From: Clostridia bacterium
GTDB lineage: Bacteria > Bacillota > Clostridia > Christensenellales > UMGS416
DNA length: 64,000 nucleotides
Assembly (NCBI GenBank): GCA_016938675.1
Contig: JAFGUF010000039.1
Location: forward strand, 62,001 to 126,000
Reading direction: 5' to 3'
In this document: one piece after another, positions 26,180 to 36,198 of the stretch
How the letters are laid out: each line of letters begins with the position of its first letter
How positions within the stretch are numbered: position 1 is the stretch's first letter
The notes under the pieces: generated by a model
The model's database searches: none
The model's input: only the letters and a program-made list of their open reading frames with translations
Told to the model about the DNA's origin: nothing
Made by a program: the position numbers and the translations under genes

Positions 26180-26222
26180 TTATTAGTCTCCTGCTATCAT
26201 TATTATTAGTCAATAAGCAATA

Positions 26223-27602
26223 TCATAAAATTATTTTAACTTTAGTTCCCTTGCCCGGCTCGCTTTCAATCTCTATCTCTCCGCCATGCGCTTCAATAAT
26301 AGTCTTAACTATGGTAAGCCCAATCCCTGCGCCGCCTGTGCGCCTGTTGCGGGATTTATCCGCCCTGTAGAACCGCTCAAATACCATAGGCAGATCCTCA
26401 GCTGATATTCCAATTCCGTTATCTTCAACTGTTATTTTCGTCCTATTTTTATAAGGCTCAACTGATACCTTCACTTCACCGCCATCTGTTGTATACTTTT
26501 TCGCATTGGATATCAAATTAACCATCACCTGATTAATCTTGTCTCTGTCTGCCAATACATTTCTGCTTTCCCCTTCAAACGATATACTCTTGTGCTCTTT
26601 TCTGAAATCGCCTTCAAATGTCTTTACGATGTTTTCTATCGTGTCTGATATATCAAACTCTTCAATATCGAGCTTTGAAGATTCACTTTCATATTTTGAC
26701 AGCTTGCTTAGGTCGTCCACAAGACGGCTGATGCGCAATATCTCCTCATGCATTATGCCTATTCTTTCGCTGTCCATCTCCATAACTCCGTCTAGAGCCG
26801 CCTCCAGATTGCCCTGCACTGTGGTCAGCGGCGTACGCAGCTCATGCGCAATATCTAATGATGCCTGCTTACTCAGCGCTTCCTGCTTCTTCAATGTCTC
26901 CGCCAGATTGTTGACAGCACTTACAAGCTCAACTATCTCCTTTGTATTTGATTCTTCAACAATCTTCTCACCATAGGAGCCATTGGATATTTCGCCTGCC
27001 TTGTGGATTACCCTTGAAACGGGCTTGCTTATCTGGCGTGAAATAATAACCCCAAAGAAAAGAGCCATCACTGTTGAAATAACGGCTGTTAAAATAAGCA
27101 GCTTATTCAATGTATTTATGAAGTCAAGATCATTTTCCGTATAATAATACGGGCCGTAATATCCGATGGTGACCTTTCCTATTTCACCAGTGCTATTTTC
27201 CAGCAGATATGTTTTTTCTTCATAGCCGCCCTCTGCTCTGCCATATCGTCCCTGCATATTGTTTCTCATCGAATTAAGCATCTGCTGGCACATGCCGTCA
27301 TTATGGGCTGTCGTATCCCATACGATGTGGCCGTCACTATCCAAAACTTTTAGAATCATTCCGCTCTCTAGTGCGTTCATGCCTACGCTTTCAAGGTACT
27401 CAGTGTCCCACTTACCTTCGGATATATAGCTTTGCCTTACAAGCAGCGCAAGCTCCGTTTCATTCTGATCCTGCTGACTTATAATATATTCCTTGAATTG
27501 CTTTTCAAGAATCACATTTGTCAATATACTTACAATCGCAACGCCTATCAAAATGATAGCAACATAGGAAAGGGAAAGCTTTGTTCTTAAACTATACTTC
27601 AT
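26223..27602 (-). CDS. Sensor histidine kinase, probably copper-responsive
   Basis: A 459-residue membrane kinase: a first membrane helix (about 9-30), an extracytoplasmic sensor of about 130 residues, a second helix (about 168-190), a HAMP domain, a dimerisation domain with the phosphorylated His in DIAHELRTPL (about residue 253), and a HATPase domain with the N box (NLISNAKKY), DNGIGI and GGAGIGLTIV. Start chosen at the ATG at 27602, with GGAGGGG four bases upstream; it overlaps the response regulator by 11 bases. The sensor domain has Met, Tyr and one Cys-containing segment (GMCQQMLNSMRNNMQ), which could bind Cu(I). The copper role comes mainly from the neighbouring copA. Confidence 0.9.
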   Translation of the reverse strand: MKYSLRTKLSLSYVAIILIGVAIVSILTNVILEKQFKEYIISQQDQNETELALLVRQSYISEGKWDTEYLESVGMNALESGMILKVLDSDGHIVWDTTAHNDGMCQQMLNSMRNNMQGRYGRAEGGYEEKTYLLENSTGEIGKVTIGYYGPYYYTENDLDFINTLNKLLILTAVISTVMALFFGVIISRQISKPVSRVIHKAGEISNGSYGEKIVEESNTKEIVELVSAVNNLAETLKKQEALSKQASLDIAHELRTPLTTVQGNLEAALDGVMEMDSERIGIMHEEILRISRLVDDLSKLSKYESESSKLDIEEFDISDTIENIVKTFEGDFRKEHKSISFEGESRNVLADRDKINQVMVNLISNAKKYTTDGGEVKVSVEPYKNRTKITVEDNGIGISAEDLPMVFERFYRADKSRNRRTGGAGIGLTIVKTIIEAHGGEIEIESEPGKGTKVKIIL

Positions 27603-28296
27603 TTTCCCCTCCAAATTTATAACCCAGACCGTGAACCGTCAGGATATATTGATTGTTTTTTGTATCTTCTTCAATCTTACGCCTCAGGTTTTTAATATGT
27701 GAATCTATTGCCCTGTCGTACCCTGAGAAATCATCTCCCATTGCTATATCAATCAAGTCATCTCTGGAAAATACTCTTTTGGGAGACTTGGCAAGGGTAT
27801 AAAGTATTCTGTATTCATTTGGAGTAAGGTCAATCACTTCTCCTTTTTTTATTACTTCGTATTTTATAGTATCTATAGTAAGCTCACCGGAATTAAAAGA
27901 AAGAAAGGATGATACTGAATAGTTCTCTCCGTCAGTCCTCCTGAGTATAGCCCCCACCCTAGCTACCAGCTGCCTTGGGCTGAAAGGCTTGGTTATGTAG
28001 TCATCCGCTCCAATATCAAGCCCCTTTAATATATTTTCTTCTTCCACTTTTGCTGTCAGCATTATGATCGGAACTCTTGATGATTTTCTTATCTCTGTGC
28101 ATACTTCCTCACCTGTAATATCAGGCATCATCAAATCAAGCACAATAAGGTCAATATTACTTGAATTGAATTTATGCAATGCTTCGCGGCCATTATATGC
28201 CTTTATTACATTATATCCGTTTTTTACAAGGTAGGATTCCACAAACTCAACAATGCGCTCTTCATCATCCACCACAAGTATATTTTTCTTTTCCAT
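27592..28296 (-). CDS. OmpR/PhoB-family response regulator
   Basis: A 234-residue two-component regulator: a receiver domain with phospho-acceptor Asp54 (IVLDLMMPD), the acidic pair D10-D11, and Lys in ITKPFSPRQL; then a winged-helix effector domain ending in YILTVHGLGYKFG. AAGGAG precedes the ATG. It lies 17 bases after copA and overlaps the kinase gene, so this is one operon. A tandem 11-base direct repeat at 30891-30912, between copA and the divergent SHOCT gene, is the best candidate for its binding site. Confidence 0.93.
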   Translation of the reverse strand: MEKKNILVVDDEERIVEFVESYLVKNGYNVIKAYNGREALHKFNSSNIDLIVLDLMMPDITGEEVCTEIRKSSRVPIIMLTAKVEEENILKGLDIGADDYITKPFSPRQLVARVGAILRRTDGENYSVSSFLSFNSGELTIDTIKYEVIKKGEVIDLTPNEYRILYTLAKSPKRVFSRDDLIDIAMGDDFSGYDRAIDSHIKNLRRKIEEDTKNNQYILTVHGLGYKFGGENEV

Positions 28297-28313
28297 CTTT
28301 TTGCTCCTTGCCG

Positions 28314-30746
28314 TCAGCTTCTTTTGGGGTTAAACCTTTTTAGGCTCAACGAATTAGTGACAACTGACACTGAACTGAATGCCATAGCCGCTCCTGCTAT
28401 CATGGGGTTTAAAAATCCCAACGCTGCTACAGGTATTCCAATAACATTGTAGAAGAAAGCCCAGAATAGATTCTGCTTTATCTTCCTCATAGTCTTCTTA
28501 GAGAGCCTTATCGCCGCAGGAATGGCCCTCAGGTCTCCGCTTATCAAAGTAATATCCGCTGCCTCTATCGCCACATCTGTGCCGGTGCCCATTGCCATGC
28601 CAATATCAGCGGAGGCCAGCGCCGGAGCGTCATTAATTCCGTCTCCTGCCATGGCTACTATCCTGCCTTCATTTTTAAGCCTTGCCACTTCGTCTGCCTT
28701 ATTTCCCGGCAGCACTTCCGCCAAAACATGCTCTATTCCCACTTGTGCTGCAATACTTCCAGCTGTTCTCTTATTATCTCCTGTCAGCATATATATATCA
28801 ATACCCAATTTCTTAAGCTGTTTTATTGCTTCTTTGGAGTTTTCCTTTATTGTATCTGCAACTGCTATCACACAAATTATCTCTGAATCCACAGCCAATA
28901 GCATTGCGGTCTTCCCCTGTCCTTCCAATTCAGATACTTGGCTTTCTGCTTTGATTATTGATATGCCGCTCTCGTCCATCAATTTTGATGTGCCTATCAA
29001 TATCTTCATGCCCTGATATTCCGCCGTTACGCCCTTTCCGGGAATGGCCTCGAATTGATCAGGCCCGGGAATGCTTTTGTTTACTTCCAGCGCTTTCTCA
29101 TATATAGCCCTCGCCAGAGGGTGTTCCGAATTTTTCTCCGCGATTGCAGCTAGAAACAGTGCATCTTTATCGCCGCTTCCTTTAAAACTAATTATGTCCG
29201 TAACCTCAGGCTTTCCGTTTGTGATAGTCCCCGTTTTATCGAGTATCACAGTGTCAATTTCATATGCCCTTTCAAGGTGCTCGCCGCCTTTTATAAGTAT
29301 ACCATTTTCTGCTCCCTTGCCTGTACCCACCATGATTGCGGTCGGCGTAGCCAATCCTAAAGCACAGGGGCAGGCGATTACAAGCACTGAAACCATGCTT
29401 ACAAATCCCATTGATGCATTCTTCAATGCTATGTACCATATCAGGAATGTAACTATGGCAATGCCTACAACAACAGGCACAAATATTCCGGATACTTTAT
29501 CAGCAATTTTCTGTATCGGTGCCTTGGAGCCCTGCGCGTCCTCCACCATTCTTATTATCTGCGAAAGCATTGTGTCCCTGCCCACTTTAGCTGCACGGAA
29601 CCGGAAACTGCCCAAAGTGTTTATCGATGCTCCTACCACGCTGTCGCCAGCCTTTTTGTCAACAGGTATGCTCTCTCCTGTAATCATTGATTCATCAACT
29701 GAGGATGTACCTTCAATTATAATTCCGTCTACCGGAATCTTCTCACCCGGGCGAACGGATATTACATCGCCTACCTTAACATCCTCAATGGGAATATCTT
29801 TTTCCACTCCGCCTGATATCACTCTGGCTGTCTTTGCCTGAAGGCCAATGAGCTTCTTTATGGCTTCTGATGTCTTGCCTTTTGCTATTGCTTCAAAATA
29901 TTTACCCAGAAGGATAAGCGTAATGATAACTGCCGCTGACTCAAAATACAAATCCTTCATAGCTCCCTGCTGGAAGAACATGTTGTAGATACTCATGAAG
30001 TACGCAGCGGATGTACCAAGTGCTATCAGCACATCCATGTTTGCGCTCTTAGCCCTTAGCGCATAGAAAGCATTTTTGTAGAATTTAAATCCTATAATAA
30101 ACTGCACCGGCGTTGCTAAAGCTAGCTGAAAATAATGATTATGAAGCAGAGGCACATCTATGCCAACAAGCATCAGAATCATTCCGAGAACTAAAGGGGA
30201 AGAAAGAGCTATTGCCGCTATCAGCTCAACTTTTAATTTCCTTATCTCCTTTTCTCGCCTCAGTTTTTCAACATCACGGTCATTTTCTACAGGCAGCGAC
30301 GCACCGTATCCCATCTCATTAATTCGTGCCACTATTTCATCCACTTTTATTTTGCTTCTATCGAATGTAACTGATGCTTTTTCAGTAGTCAGGTTTACAT
30401 TGGCTGCTTTTATTCCATCCAGTGAATTCAGCACCTTGTCTATAGATGCCGAGCAGGCAGCGCAGGACATACCGGTAATATTTATCTGCACTTTGTCGCT
30501 TTCTCCGCCGCGCTCCTCCCTTATTACGCCATATCCCAGCTTTTCTATTTCATCCATAATCCTCTCTTTTGAAATACTGCTTTCGTCATACTCGACGGAA
30601 GCCTTTTCAAGAGCCAGGTTCACATTTACCTTACTTACTCCTTCGGATTCATTCAGCCTTTTTTCTATAATATTTGCACATGATGCGCACGACATGCCTG
30701 TTATATTTATGTTTTCCTTTTTAATCATTTCTCCACTGCTTTCCAT
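28314..30746 (-). CDS. copA: Copper-transporting P1B-type ATPase
   Basis: An 810-residue Cu(I) export ATPase. Two N-terminal heavy-metal domains each carry GMSCxxC (cysteines near 20/23 and 95/98). Eight membrane segments follow, with the ion-binding CPC motif at 459-461, the actuator loop TGES, phosphorylated D503 in DKTGT, the SEHPLA motif of P1B pumps, [10 protein letters not shown], and the late membrane residues YN and MxxSS. CPC with this HP motif indicates Cu(I) or Ag(I) rather than zinc or cobalt. The first ATG (30746) lacks a good ribosome binding site; the ATG at 30728 has GGAG only two bases away, so the exact start is uncertain. It heads an operon with the two-component pair. Confidence 0.95.
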   Translation of the reverse strand: MESSGEMIKKENINITGMSCASCANIIEKRLNESEGVSKVNVNLALEKASVEYDESSISKERIMDEIEKLGYGVIREERGGESDKVQINITGMSCAACSASIDKVLNSLDGIKAANVNLTTEKASVTFDRSKIKVDEIVARINEMGYGASLPVENDRDVEKLRREKEIRKLKVELIAAIALSSPLVLGMILMLVGIDVPLLHNHYFQLALATPVQFIIGFKFYKNAFYALRAKSANMDVLIALGTSAAYFMSIYNMFFQQGAMKDLYFESAAVIITLILLGKYFEAIAKGKTSEAIKKLIGLQAKTARVISGGVEKDIPIEDVKVGDVISVRPGEKIPVDGIIIEGTSSVDESMITGESIPVDKKAGDSVVGASINTLGSFRFRAAKVGRDTMLSQIIRMVEDAQGSKAPIQKIADKVSGIFVPVVVGIAIVTFLIWYIALKNASMGFVSMVSVLVIACPCALGLATPTAIMVGTGKGAENGILIKGGEHLERAYEIDTVILDKTGTITNGKPEVTDIISFKGSGDKDALFLAAIAEKNSEHPLARAIYEKALEVNKSIPGPDQFEAIPGKGVTAEYQGMKILIGTSKLMDESGISIIKAESQVSELEGQGKTAMLLAVDSEIICVIAVADTIKENSKEAIKQLKKLGIDIYMLTGDNKRTAGSIAAQVGIEHVLAEVLPGNKADEVARLKNEGRIVAMAGDGINDAPALASADIGMAMGTGTDVAIEAADITLISGDLRAIPAAIRLSKKTMRKIKQNLFWAFFYNVIGIPVAALGFLNPMIAGAAMAFSSVSVVTNSLSLKRFNPKRS

Positions 30747-30890
30747 TAAGTTTTTATTTTTACAGTTACCCTATACATAATCAAAATATACTATAAGTAA
30801 TCATATAGAAATATTTTTAGCCTATGCTTACTTTATGATATTCAATATACTATTATTTTATGTATTTTTTGTGTAGAAAAAATTTTATGG

Positions 30891-30912
30891 CTACATAATT
30901 TCTACATATTTG
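30891..30912. promoter_or_regulatory. Tandem direct repeat, candidate response-regulator site
   Basis: CTACATAATTT and CTACATATTTG lie back to back with an 11-base period, the usual geometry for OmpR/PhoB-family dimers. A related CTACA recurs at 30917 and an inverted TGTGTAG at 30869-30875. The 227-base divergent region (30747-30973) is otherwise very AT-rich, and I could not fix a single promoter for either side. Confidence 0.45.
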
Positions 30913-30973
30913 AGTACTACAATACAGACATAAAAAGAATTGAAATAATCTTAATGTATGAAAGGAGCAGAAT

Positions 30974-31207
30974 ATGTGGTTCGGATACAGCAGAAATTTC
31001 TTTGATATGGCTAGGCTTCACTATACTGGTGGATGGCTATTCTTCATAGGAATATTAGTAGTCGCATTAGCAGCATATTTAGTAATTAGAAGCAGCAAGC
31101 GCAGCGCAAGCTTCACAGCATCAGAAGTTCTTCTCAAAGAACGCCTGATAAAGGGCGAAATCAGCGCTGAAGAGTACGAAAAATTACTAGGCCTAATTAA
31201 AAAATAG
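30974..31207 (+). CDS. Small SHOCT-domain membrane protein
   Basis: A 77-residue protein with one membrane helix (about 19-38, GGWLFFIGILVVALAAYLVI), a basic turn (RSSKRS) and a C-terminal SHOCT domain (LLKERLIKGEISAEEYEKLLGLI). SHOCT peptides are common and of unknown exact role, often involved in oligomerisation. The ATG has GAAAGGAGCAG upstream. The gene is divergent from copA and shares a regulatory region with it, and small SHOCT membrane proteins frequently accompany copper and heavy-metal loci, so a copper-stress role is possible. Confidence 0.8.
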   Translation: MWFGYSRNFFDMARLHYTGGWLFFIGILVVALAAYLVIRSSKRSASFTASEVLLKERLIKGEISAEEYEKLLGLIKK

Positions 31208-31346
31208 AATAAACGCAAAGAATGGAACCAGCTGCAGCGAATAATTCCATAAAAACTGCAAGCTATTCCTTTCAACAAAAAATAACCCTCTAATCAATGC
31301 CGAGCCAAATGCTATAAACCATGTTGGCAAAGCTTATCAGATAGAT

Positions 31347-31375
31347 GACGCCGTATGCTTATTGCATACGGCGTC
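31347..31375. terminator. Strong hairpin between the SHOCT and cation exporter genes
   Basis: A perfect 12-base stem, GACGCCGTATGC / GCATACGGCGTC, with a 5-base loop. It lies between convergent genes. Neither side has a long T run, so termination efficiency is uncertain, but the position suits both. Confidence 0.6.
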
Positions 31376-31386
31376 GCTATATTTGC

Positions 31387-32289
31387 TCAATGAGAAACAT
31401 TCTTCTCTTCTTCAGTTTTTTCGAATTCCACTTCTATAGTAGCGTGCTCTATTCCGATTCCTTTTAGGTAATCTCTTATATTCTGCCTCATACTGTTGGA
31501 TGATTCTATATTATCATCAGCATCCAAAACTATATGCATGCTCAGCATATGCTTTTCTCCGTCCAGCGACCATATGTGGGTATGGTATGCTTTTTTGAGG
31601 CTGAACCTCTCCTTTATCTGCTGCTCAATTTCCTTTGCCGAAAATTCAGACGGTGCCCTCTGAAGAAAAATATCAATTACCTGCTTTAAGTTCCGTGCTG
31701 CATTATAAAGGACATAAATAGTAATTCCCACAGAAAGAATCGGGTCAATTAAATAGACATCAAAAAACATAAGTATAATGCTGGCAATAAGCACAGCCGC
31801 CCAGCCCAGCACATCCTCCAGCAGGTGCCACGACACCATTTTTTCATTAAGAGAATCGCCTTTTCTTACCTTCAGCATTGCTGCTAGATTAACAACTATT
31901 CCAAATACTGCGAATATCAACATGCCTTTGGCCTGAACTTCTTCGGGAGAAAAAATCCTTGGTATGGACTTTGATAATACCAATACTGATCCCGCAATGA
32001 GAATAATTCCGTTAATCAAGGCACCGAGTAATGAAAATCTGGCATAGCCGTATGTGAAATCATCATCCGGACTTTTTTGCGATTTCTTCTCGAAATACCA
32101 TGCAATGCCTAGCGACAGAGAATCACCCAAATCATGCAACGCATCGGATAAAATCGCCATGCTGTTTGTCCATATTCCACCTGCAATTTCAAGCAATGTA
32201 AAGCAGAAATTAAGAACAAAGGCTGTCTTTATGTTCTTAACTCCTCCGACTTCATGAGTATGGTTATGTACATGAGGCTCTTTACTCAT
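31387..32289 (-). CDS. Cation diffusion facilitator (Zn/Cd/Co efflux), CzcD type
   Basis: A 300-residue CDF exporter that exchanges divalent metal for protons. Six membrane segments occupy about 22-210, with the metal site made by SDALHDLGD (D49, H52/D53) in helix 2 and HLLED in helix 5. A His-rich N-terminus (HVHNHTHE) and a cytoplasmic ferredoxin-like domain (about 215-290, with THIWSLDG and HATIEVEFE) follow. These features match the ZnT/CzcD group. It is the third gene after the FAH-family enzyme and purine nucleoside phosphorylase, with short gaps; why these would be co-transcribed is unclear. Confidence 0.92.
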   Translation of the reverse strand: MSKEPHVHNHTHEVGGVKNIKTAFVLNFCFTLLEIAGGIWTNSMAILSDALHDLGDSLSLGIAWYFEKKSQKSPDDDFTYGYARFSLLGALINGIILIAGSVLVLSKSIPRIFSPEEVQAKGMLIFAVFGIVVNLAAMLKVRKGDSLNEKMVSWHLLEDVLGWAAVLIASIILMFFDVYLIDPILSVGITIYVLYNAARNLKQVIDIFLQRAPSEFSAKEIEQQIKERFSLKKAYHTHIWSLDGEKHMLSMHIVLDADDNIESSNSMRQNIRDYLKGIGIEHATIEVEFEKTEEEKNVSH

Positions 32290-32320
32290 TACTTTATCTA
32301 TCCTTTTCTGTGTCGAATAC

Positions 32321-33142
32321 TTATACTTCCTTAAAAATATCTAAAATCCATCTTGAAAAATCTACTGACGCTTTTTGAGCAGTTTGCACCACCCGTTCAT
32401 GGGAATGCTTAACCTTTTGTATTCCGGTTGCCATATTGGTTATGCAGGCTATGCCAAGGCAGTCAATGCCCAGATAATTAGCGGCAATAGTCTCGGGTAC
32501 AGTGGACATACCTATAGCATCAGCACCCATCATGCCATATGCTCTTATTTCAGCGGCTGTTTCATAATACGGGCCCATAAAGCCGGCATAGACGCCATGT
32601 TTATAGTTTATGCCTGCTCTCTTACCAGTATTTTCAGCGATATCAATCAGATATTTTTTATATGGCTCCGTCATATCCGGAAACCGGACTCCGAATCTTT
32701 CATCATTTTCTCCAATCAATGGATTCGATCCCATCAGATTGATAAAATCATCTACGATCATCAGCGTGCCCGGCTCAAAATCTTTATTTATGCCTCCGCA
32801 TGAATTGGTTATTATCAGCTTCTTTATTCCAAGCAGCTTCATTACATATATAGGGTATGCCACCTCTTTCATCGTATAGCCCTCATAATAATGAAATCTT
32901 CCCTGCATGGCCAATGTCTTTTTTCCGTTCAATGTTCCCAGACATAGCTTGCCTTCGTGTCCCTTTACAGTAGACTTTGGGAAATTAGGAATATTTTCAT
33001 AGGCTATATATACGCGATTTTCCATTGCCTCTACTATTGCGCCTAGGCCCGTGCCCAGAATAATTCCGATTTCAAAACTCATATTTGAGGTATTCTTGAT
33101 ATATTCGGCGGACTCTAGCGCCTTTTCATACATTCTTTCCAT
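32321..33142 (-). CDS. punA: Purine nucleoside phosphorylase (trimeric type)
   Basis: This enzyme splits inosine and guanosine with phosphate into base and ribose-1-phosphate. The 273-residue protein shows the family blocks GIILGTGLGAIVEAM, FPKSTVKGHEGKL, MQGRFHYYEGYT (phosphate and ribose contacts), LIITNSCGGIN, the base-binding AEIRAYGMMGADAIGMSTVPE, and ITNMATG. Length and motifs are those of low-molecular-mass trimeric PNP rather than hexameric DeoD. CGGAGAAG precedes the ATG, and an 11-base gap follows the FAH-family gene. Confidence 0.95.
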   Translation of the reverse strand: MERMYEKALESAEYIKNTSNMSFEIGIILGTGLGAIVEAMENRVYIAYENIPNFPKSTVKGHEGKLCLGTLNGKKTLAMQGRFHYYEGYTMKEVAYPIYVMKLLGIKKLIITNSCGGINKDFEPGTLMIVDDFINLMGSNPLIGENDERFGVRFPDMTEPYKKYLIDIAENTGKRAGINYKHGVYAGFMGPYYETAAEIRAYGMMGADAIGMSTVPETIAANYLGIDCLGIACITNMATGIQKVKHSHERVVQTAQKASVDFSRWILDIFKEV

Positions 33143-33153
33143 ATTCTTCTCCG

Positions 33154-34014
33154 TTATAGTGACGACTTCACTTCATTTTTTAAGCTGCCGATTCCTTCAA
33201 TAACTACTTCCATCTTGTCGCCCGCCTTTAGGTATTTGGGCGGATTAAACCCATGCCCCACTCCGCTGGGCGTGCCTGTGGCTATCACATCACCGGGATT
33301 TAGTGTCATGCCTTTTGAGAGGCTTACAATCAGCGCTTTAATGTCGTGCATCATAAGGCTCGTGTTGGCATTCTGCCTCAGTTCGCCATTTATAAATGAC
33401 GCTATTTTCAGATTATTTCCGTCCTCTATTTCATCCTTAGTCACAATCCATGGCCCAATGGGGCAATGAGTATCCAGGCTTTTGCCCTTGAACCACTGCT
33501 GATGTGCTGCCTGCAGGTCTCTTGCGGTGACGTCATTCAAAATTGTATAACCGTATACATAATCAAGGGCATCTTCCCTGCTAATATTTATCCCTTTTTT
33601 GCCGATTACTACGGCCAGCTCCGCCTCGTAGTCCACACTGCTGCTTGCGTTTTCATGCAGCAAAACCGGCTGCCCAGACCCTGCTATGCTGGAGAGGGCT
33701 TTTGAAAAGAATATCGGCGTCTCGCGCACTCTTTCCGCTTGGCTGTCGCTGCCGTCAAACTCAATAATATGGTCATAGTAGTTTTTACCAATGCAGAGAA
33801 TGTTCTTTGTCGGTATCACCGGAGCCAATAGCTCTACATCATCAAATGAAATCTCGTCTGTAAATTGACTGCCGTTATCACTAAAGATATCAATTACTTC
33901 AGTGAATACTTTTATCCTGCTCAGGCGTTCAGTATCTGTATATATAATGTTCTTTTCTTCGTCTGCCCTGCCCCAATGTTCCTCACCGTTTATTATAAAC
34001 CTTACAATTTTCAT
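33154..34014 (-). CDS. Fumarylacetoacetate hydrolase family protein
   Basis: A 286-residue FAH-superfamily enzyme; members hydrolyse or decarboxylate 2-keto acids such as acylpyruvates, using Mg2+. The metal ligands are visible in VDYEAELAVVIGKKG (E..E) and the later DVTARDLQ segment, with GKSLDTHCPIGPWI and TGTPSGVGHG completing the site. A short N-terminal domain (about 1-65) precedes the catalytic barrel, as in acylpyruvase-like members. The promoter probably uses the extended -10 TGGTATAAT on the minus strand near 34047-34055. Being near a hexuronate module suggests keto-acid degradation, but the exact substrate is unknown. Confidence 0.88.
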   Translation of the reverse strand: MKIVRFIINGEEHWGRADEEKNIIYTDTERLSRIKVFTEVIDIFSDNGSQFTDEISFDDVELLAPVIPTKNILCIGKNYYDHIIEFDGSDSQAERVRETPIFFSKALSSIAGSGQPVLLHENASSSVDYEAELAVVIGKKGINISREDALDYVYGYTILNDVTARDLQAAHQQWFKGKSLDTHCPIGPWIVTKDEIEDGNNLKIASFINGELRQNANTSLMMHDIKALIVSLSKGMTLNPGDVIATGTPSGVGHGFNPPKYLKAGDKMEVVIEGIGSLKNEVKSSL

Positions 34015-34100
34015 ATTATTCTCACTTTAAAAATTATTACTAATTAATTATACCACAAGCGTATCGTAAATTATCCATTTGGCTAGTATTTAATAATAGT

Positions 34101-34127
34101 AAAAGGGCTGTTGAGGGCAGCCCTTTT
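34101..34127. terminator. Terminator of the aldolase-kinase operon
   Basis: A perfect 10-base stem, AAAAGGGCTG / CAGCCCTTTT, with a 7-base loop, about 60 bases after the KDG kinase stop on the minus strand. The 173 bases between the two genes also hold the FAH gene's promoter; I see no other gene. Confidence 0.8.
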
Positions 34128-34187
34128 ACTGATAATAAGATTGAGCAAAATGCATGTACATCTCGCGCCTTGAATAGCTTTATTTTT

Positions 34188-35216
34188 CTACCTGTTTACT
34201 CTGCCTGAACCGTCGCCCTTCATCAGCTTCTCTACTTCTGCCTTTTTCACCCTGTTGTAGTCGCCGATTATGGAATGCTTCAGGCAGCTGGCCGCCACTG
34301 CAAACTCCAAAGCTTCCTGCCTGTCCTTATATGTGCTGAGGCCATATATCAGGCCGCCCGCGAAGGAGTCTCCTCCGCCCACCCTGTCTAGAATATCACT
34401 TATCATATACCTCTTTGAAAGGTAGAAATTATCTCTGTCATTAAGGCATGCTCCCCAGCCATTAATGTCGGCTGATTTGCTTTCCCTCAAAGTGATTGCT
34501 ATCATTTTAAGGTTAGGGAACACTTCCAGAACCTTGTCCCCCAGAAGTTTATACTTATCAGTGTCTAATGATCCGCTTTTTACGTCCACCTCAACGTTTA
34601 TGCCGAGAGACATCTGGCAGTCCTCTTCGTTGGCTATGCCTACATCAACATACTTTACCAGTTCATTCATTACTTCTACTGCAGTCTCACCGTAGTTCCA
34701 GAGCTTTTTTCGGAAATTAAAGTCACATGATACAGTAACGTTATTTTCCTGTGCCTTTTTTACAGCTTCCAGTGACATTTCCTTGGCTTCCTTGCTTATT
34801 GCCGGAGTAATCCCTGATATATGGAACCATTCTGCATCCTTGAATATTTCATTCCAGTCTATTTCACCCTTCTGCATCAGTGAAATAGACGATTCTGCTC
34901 TGTCGTAGATAACATTTGAAGCCCTTTGGTTTGCTCCTGCTTCCAGGAAATATATGCCCACTCTTCCTTTCCTGCGCACAATTGAACTGGTATCCACACC
35001 AAAGCCTCTTATCTCTCTTATGCATGCATCCGCAATGTCGTTTTCCGGCAATGCCGTAACAAACTTTGCGTCCAGTCCATAATTGGCAAGAGAAACCGCA
35101 ACATTAGCCTCTCCTCCGCCGAAAGTTGCCTCTAATGCGGGAGACTGAAACAGTTTTTCATGATGAGGCGACTTTAGCCTAAGCATAACCTCGCCGAAAG
35201 TAACATATTTGCTCAT
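34188..35216 (-). CDS. kdgK: 2-keto-3-deoxygluconate kinase (PfkB family)
   Basis: This kinase phosphorylates KDG to KDPG, the step before the aldolase encoded just upstream. The 342-residue PfkB-fold protein has the N-terminal [16 protein letters not shown] motif and the C-terminal catalytic motif [17 protein letters not shown], whose Asp is the base. KDG specificity is inferred from pairing with the KDPG aldolase (9-base gap) and the IclR regulator beyond it. AGGAGG precedes the ATG. Fructose or ribose kinase activity would be the alternatives if the context misleads. Confidence 0.92.
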   Translation of the reverse strand: MSKYVTFGEVMLRLKSPHHEKLFQSPALEATFGGGEANVAVSLANYGLDAKFVTALPENDIADACIREIRGFGVDTSSIVRRKGRVGIYFLEAGANQRASNVIYDRAESSISLMQKGEIDWNEIFKDAEWFHISGITPAISKEAKEMSLEAVKKAQENNVTVSCDFNFRKKLWNYGETAVEVMNELVKYVDVGIANEEDCQMSLGINVEVDVKSGSLDTDKYKLLGDKVLEVFPNLKMIAITLRESKSADINGWGACLNDRDNFYLSKRYMISDILDRVGGGDSFAGGLIYGLSTYKDRQEALEFAVAASCLKHSIIGDYNRVKKAEVEKLMKGDGSGRVNR

Positions 35217-35225
35217 ACCTTCCTC

Positions 35226-36185
35226 CTATTTCTGAATCAGATGTACTGCGAATCCGCCGAACTCGTTTTCAAGATAAACCGCTGTCTTTTTACCGTTTTT
35301 TTCAACTGTTGATGATATATCCGCTTTATATCCTCTCTTATCCAGATAATAGAGAGCTCTGTCAATATTATTTGTCCTTACTGCAATATGACCGTTTTTG
35401 CCCTTAAATGGCGTTTTCATAACCTCAAATTGTGTACCTACGAAATTGGAGCTGTTACCTTGCTTAAGTGCCATTCCGAAGGCCTTTGAAACCTCCGCTG
35501 CCAGCTCCAGTGATACTTCCTCATTTTCCATATTTATTCCTATATGTGCAATCTCAAATCCCAGCAACACGTCAATGGATTTCCTGATTGTATCTGTAAT
35601 ATTCGAATATCTGCCTTCAGCCATGTCATTAGCGCTGCAAAGCCAGCCGCCGCCAATTGCATGGATAAAATCCTTATCGGCATATTCAGAAAGATTGCTA
35701 AGGTCAATTCCGCCTGTTGGCACAAACTTAACCATTCTGAACGGGCCATGAAGAGCCTTGCATGCCGGCAAACCTCCATATATGCTAGCAGGGAAAAACT
35801 TAAGTATATTTAGCCCAAATTCCAAAGCATGTGTTATCTCCGTAGGCGTTACACAGCCGGGCGTAACAAGAATATCGTTATTAAGGCAGTACCTGACTAC
35901 ACCATCATCAAATCCCGGGCTTACAATGAATTCACATCCGGCTTCAACAGCCGCCTTTGCCTGCTTAACATTTAGTACCGTGCCTGCGCCGAGAATAATT
36001 TCCGGGTAATTTTTCTTTATCAGCTGCATCGACTCGATAGCTGCATCTGTGCGCAATGTTACCTCCATAACAGGAAGCCCGCCCTCAATCATTGCCTTTG
36101 CAGTGGGCAGTGCGTACTCCACCTTATCGAATACAACAACGGGAATCAGGCCGATATTTCCCAGTTTTGTGCTTAAATCTGACAT
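35226..36185 (-). CDS. eda: KDPG/KHG aldolase fused to a VOC-like domain
   Basis: Residues 1-205 are a class I KDPG/4-hydroxy-2-oxoglutarate aldolase that splits KDPG into pyruvate and glyceraldehyde-3-phosphate: catalytic Glu41 (MEVTLRT), GAGTVLN, the Schiff-base Lys129 in NILKFFPAS, and the phosphate-binding PTGGI. Usual aldolases stop near 205-215. Here about 105 more residues (from EIAHIGINM at 211) form a glyoxalase/VOC-like domain with GHIAVRTNNIDRALYYLDKRGY and a FGGFAVHL strand. The extension has no obvious full metal triad, so its role may be structural or sensory. CGGAGG precedes the ATG. This gene and kdgK form a hexuronate/Entner-Doudoroff unit. Confidence 0.93.
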   Translation of the reverse strand: MSDLSTKLGNIGLIPVVVFDKVEYALPTAKAMIEGGLPVMEVTLRTDAAIESMQLIKKNYPEIILGAGTVLNVKQAKAAVEAGCEFIVSPGFDDGVVRYCLNNDILVTPGCVTPTEITHALEFGLNILKFFPASIYGGLPACKALHGPFRMVKFVPTGGIDLSNLSEYADKDFIHAIGGGWLCSANDMAEGRYSNITDTIRKSIDVLLGFEIAHIGINMENEEVSLELAAEVSKAFGMALKQGNSSNFVGTQFEVMKTPFKGKNGHIAVRTNNIDRALYYLDKRGYKADISSTVEKNGKKTAVYLENEFGGFAVHLIQK

Positions 36186-36198
36186 TTTAACCTCCGTT

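Noticed and set aside
29071-29841. 256-codon open frame on the plus strand inside copA
   Set aside because: Antisense to the conserved ATPase core, low-complexity Ser/Ala/Thr composition, no ribosome binding site.
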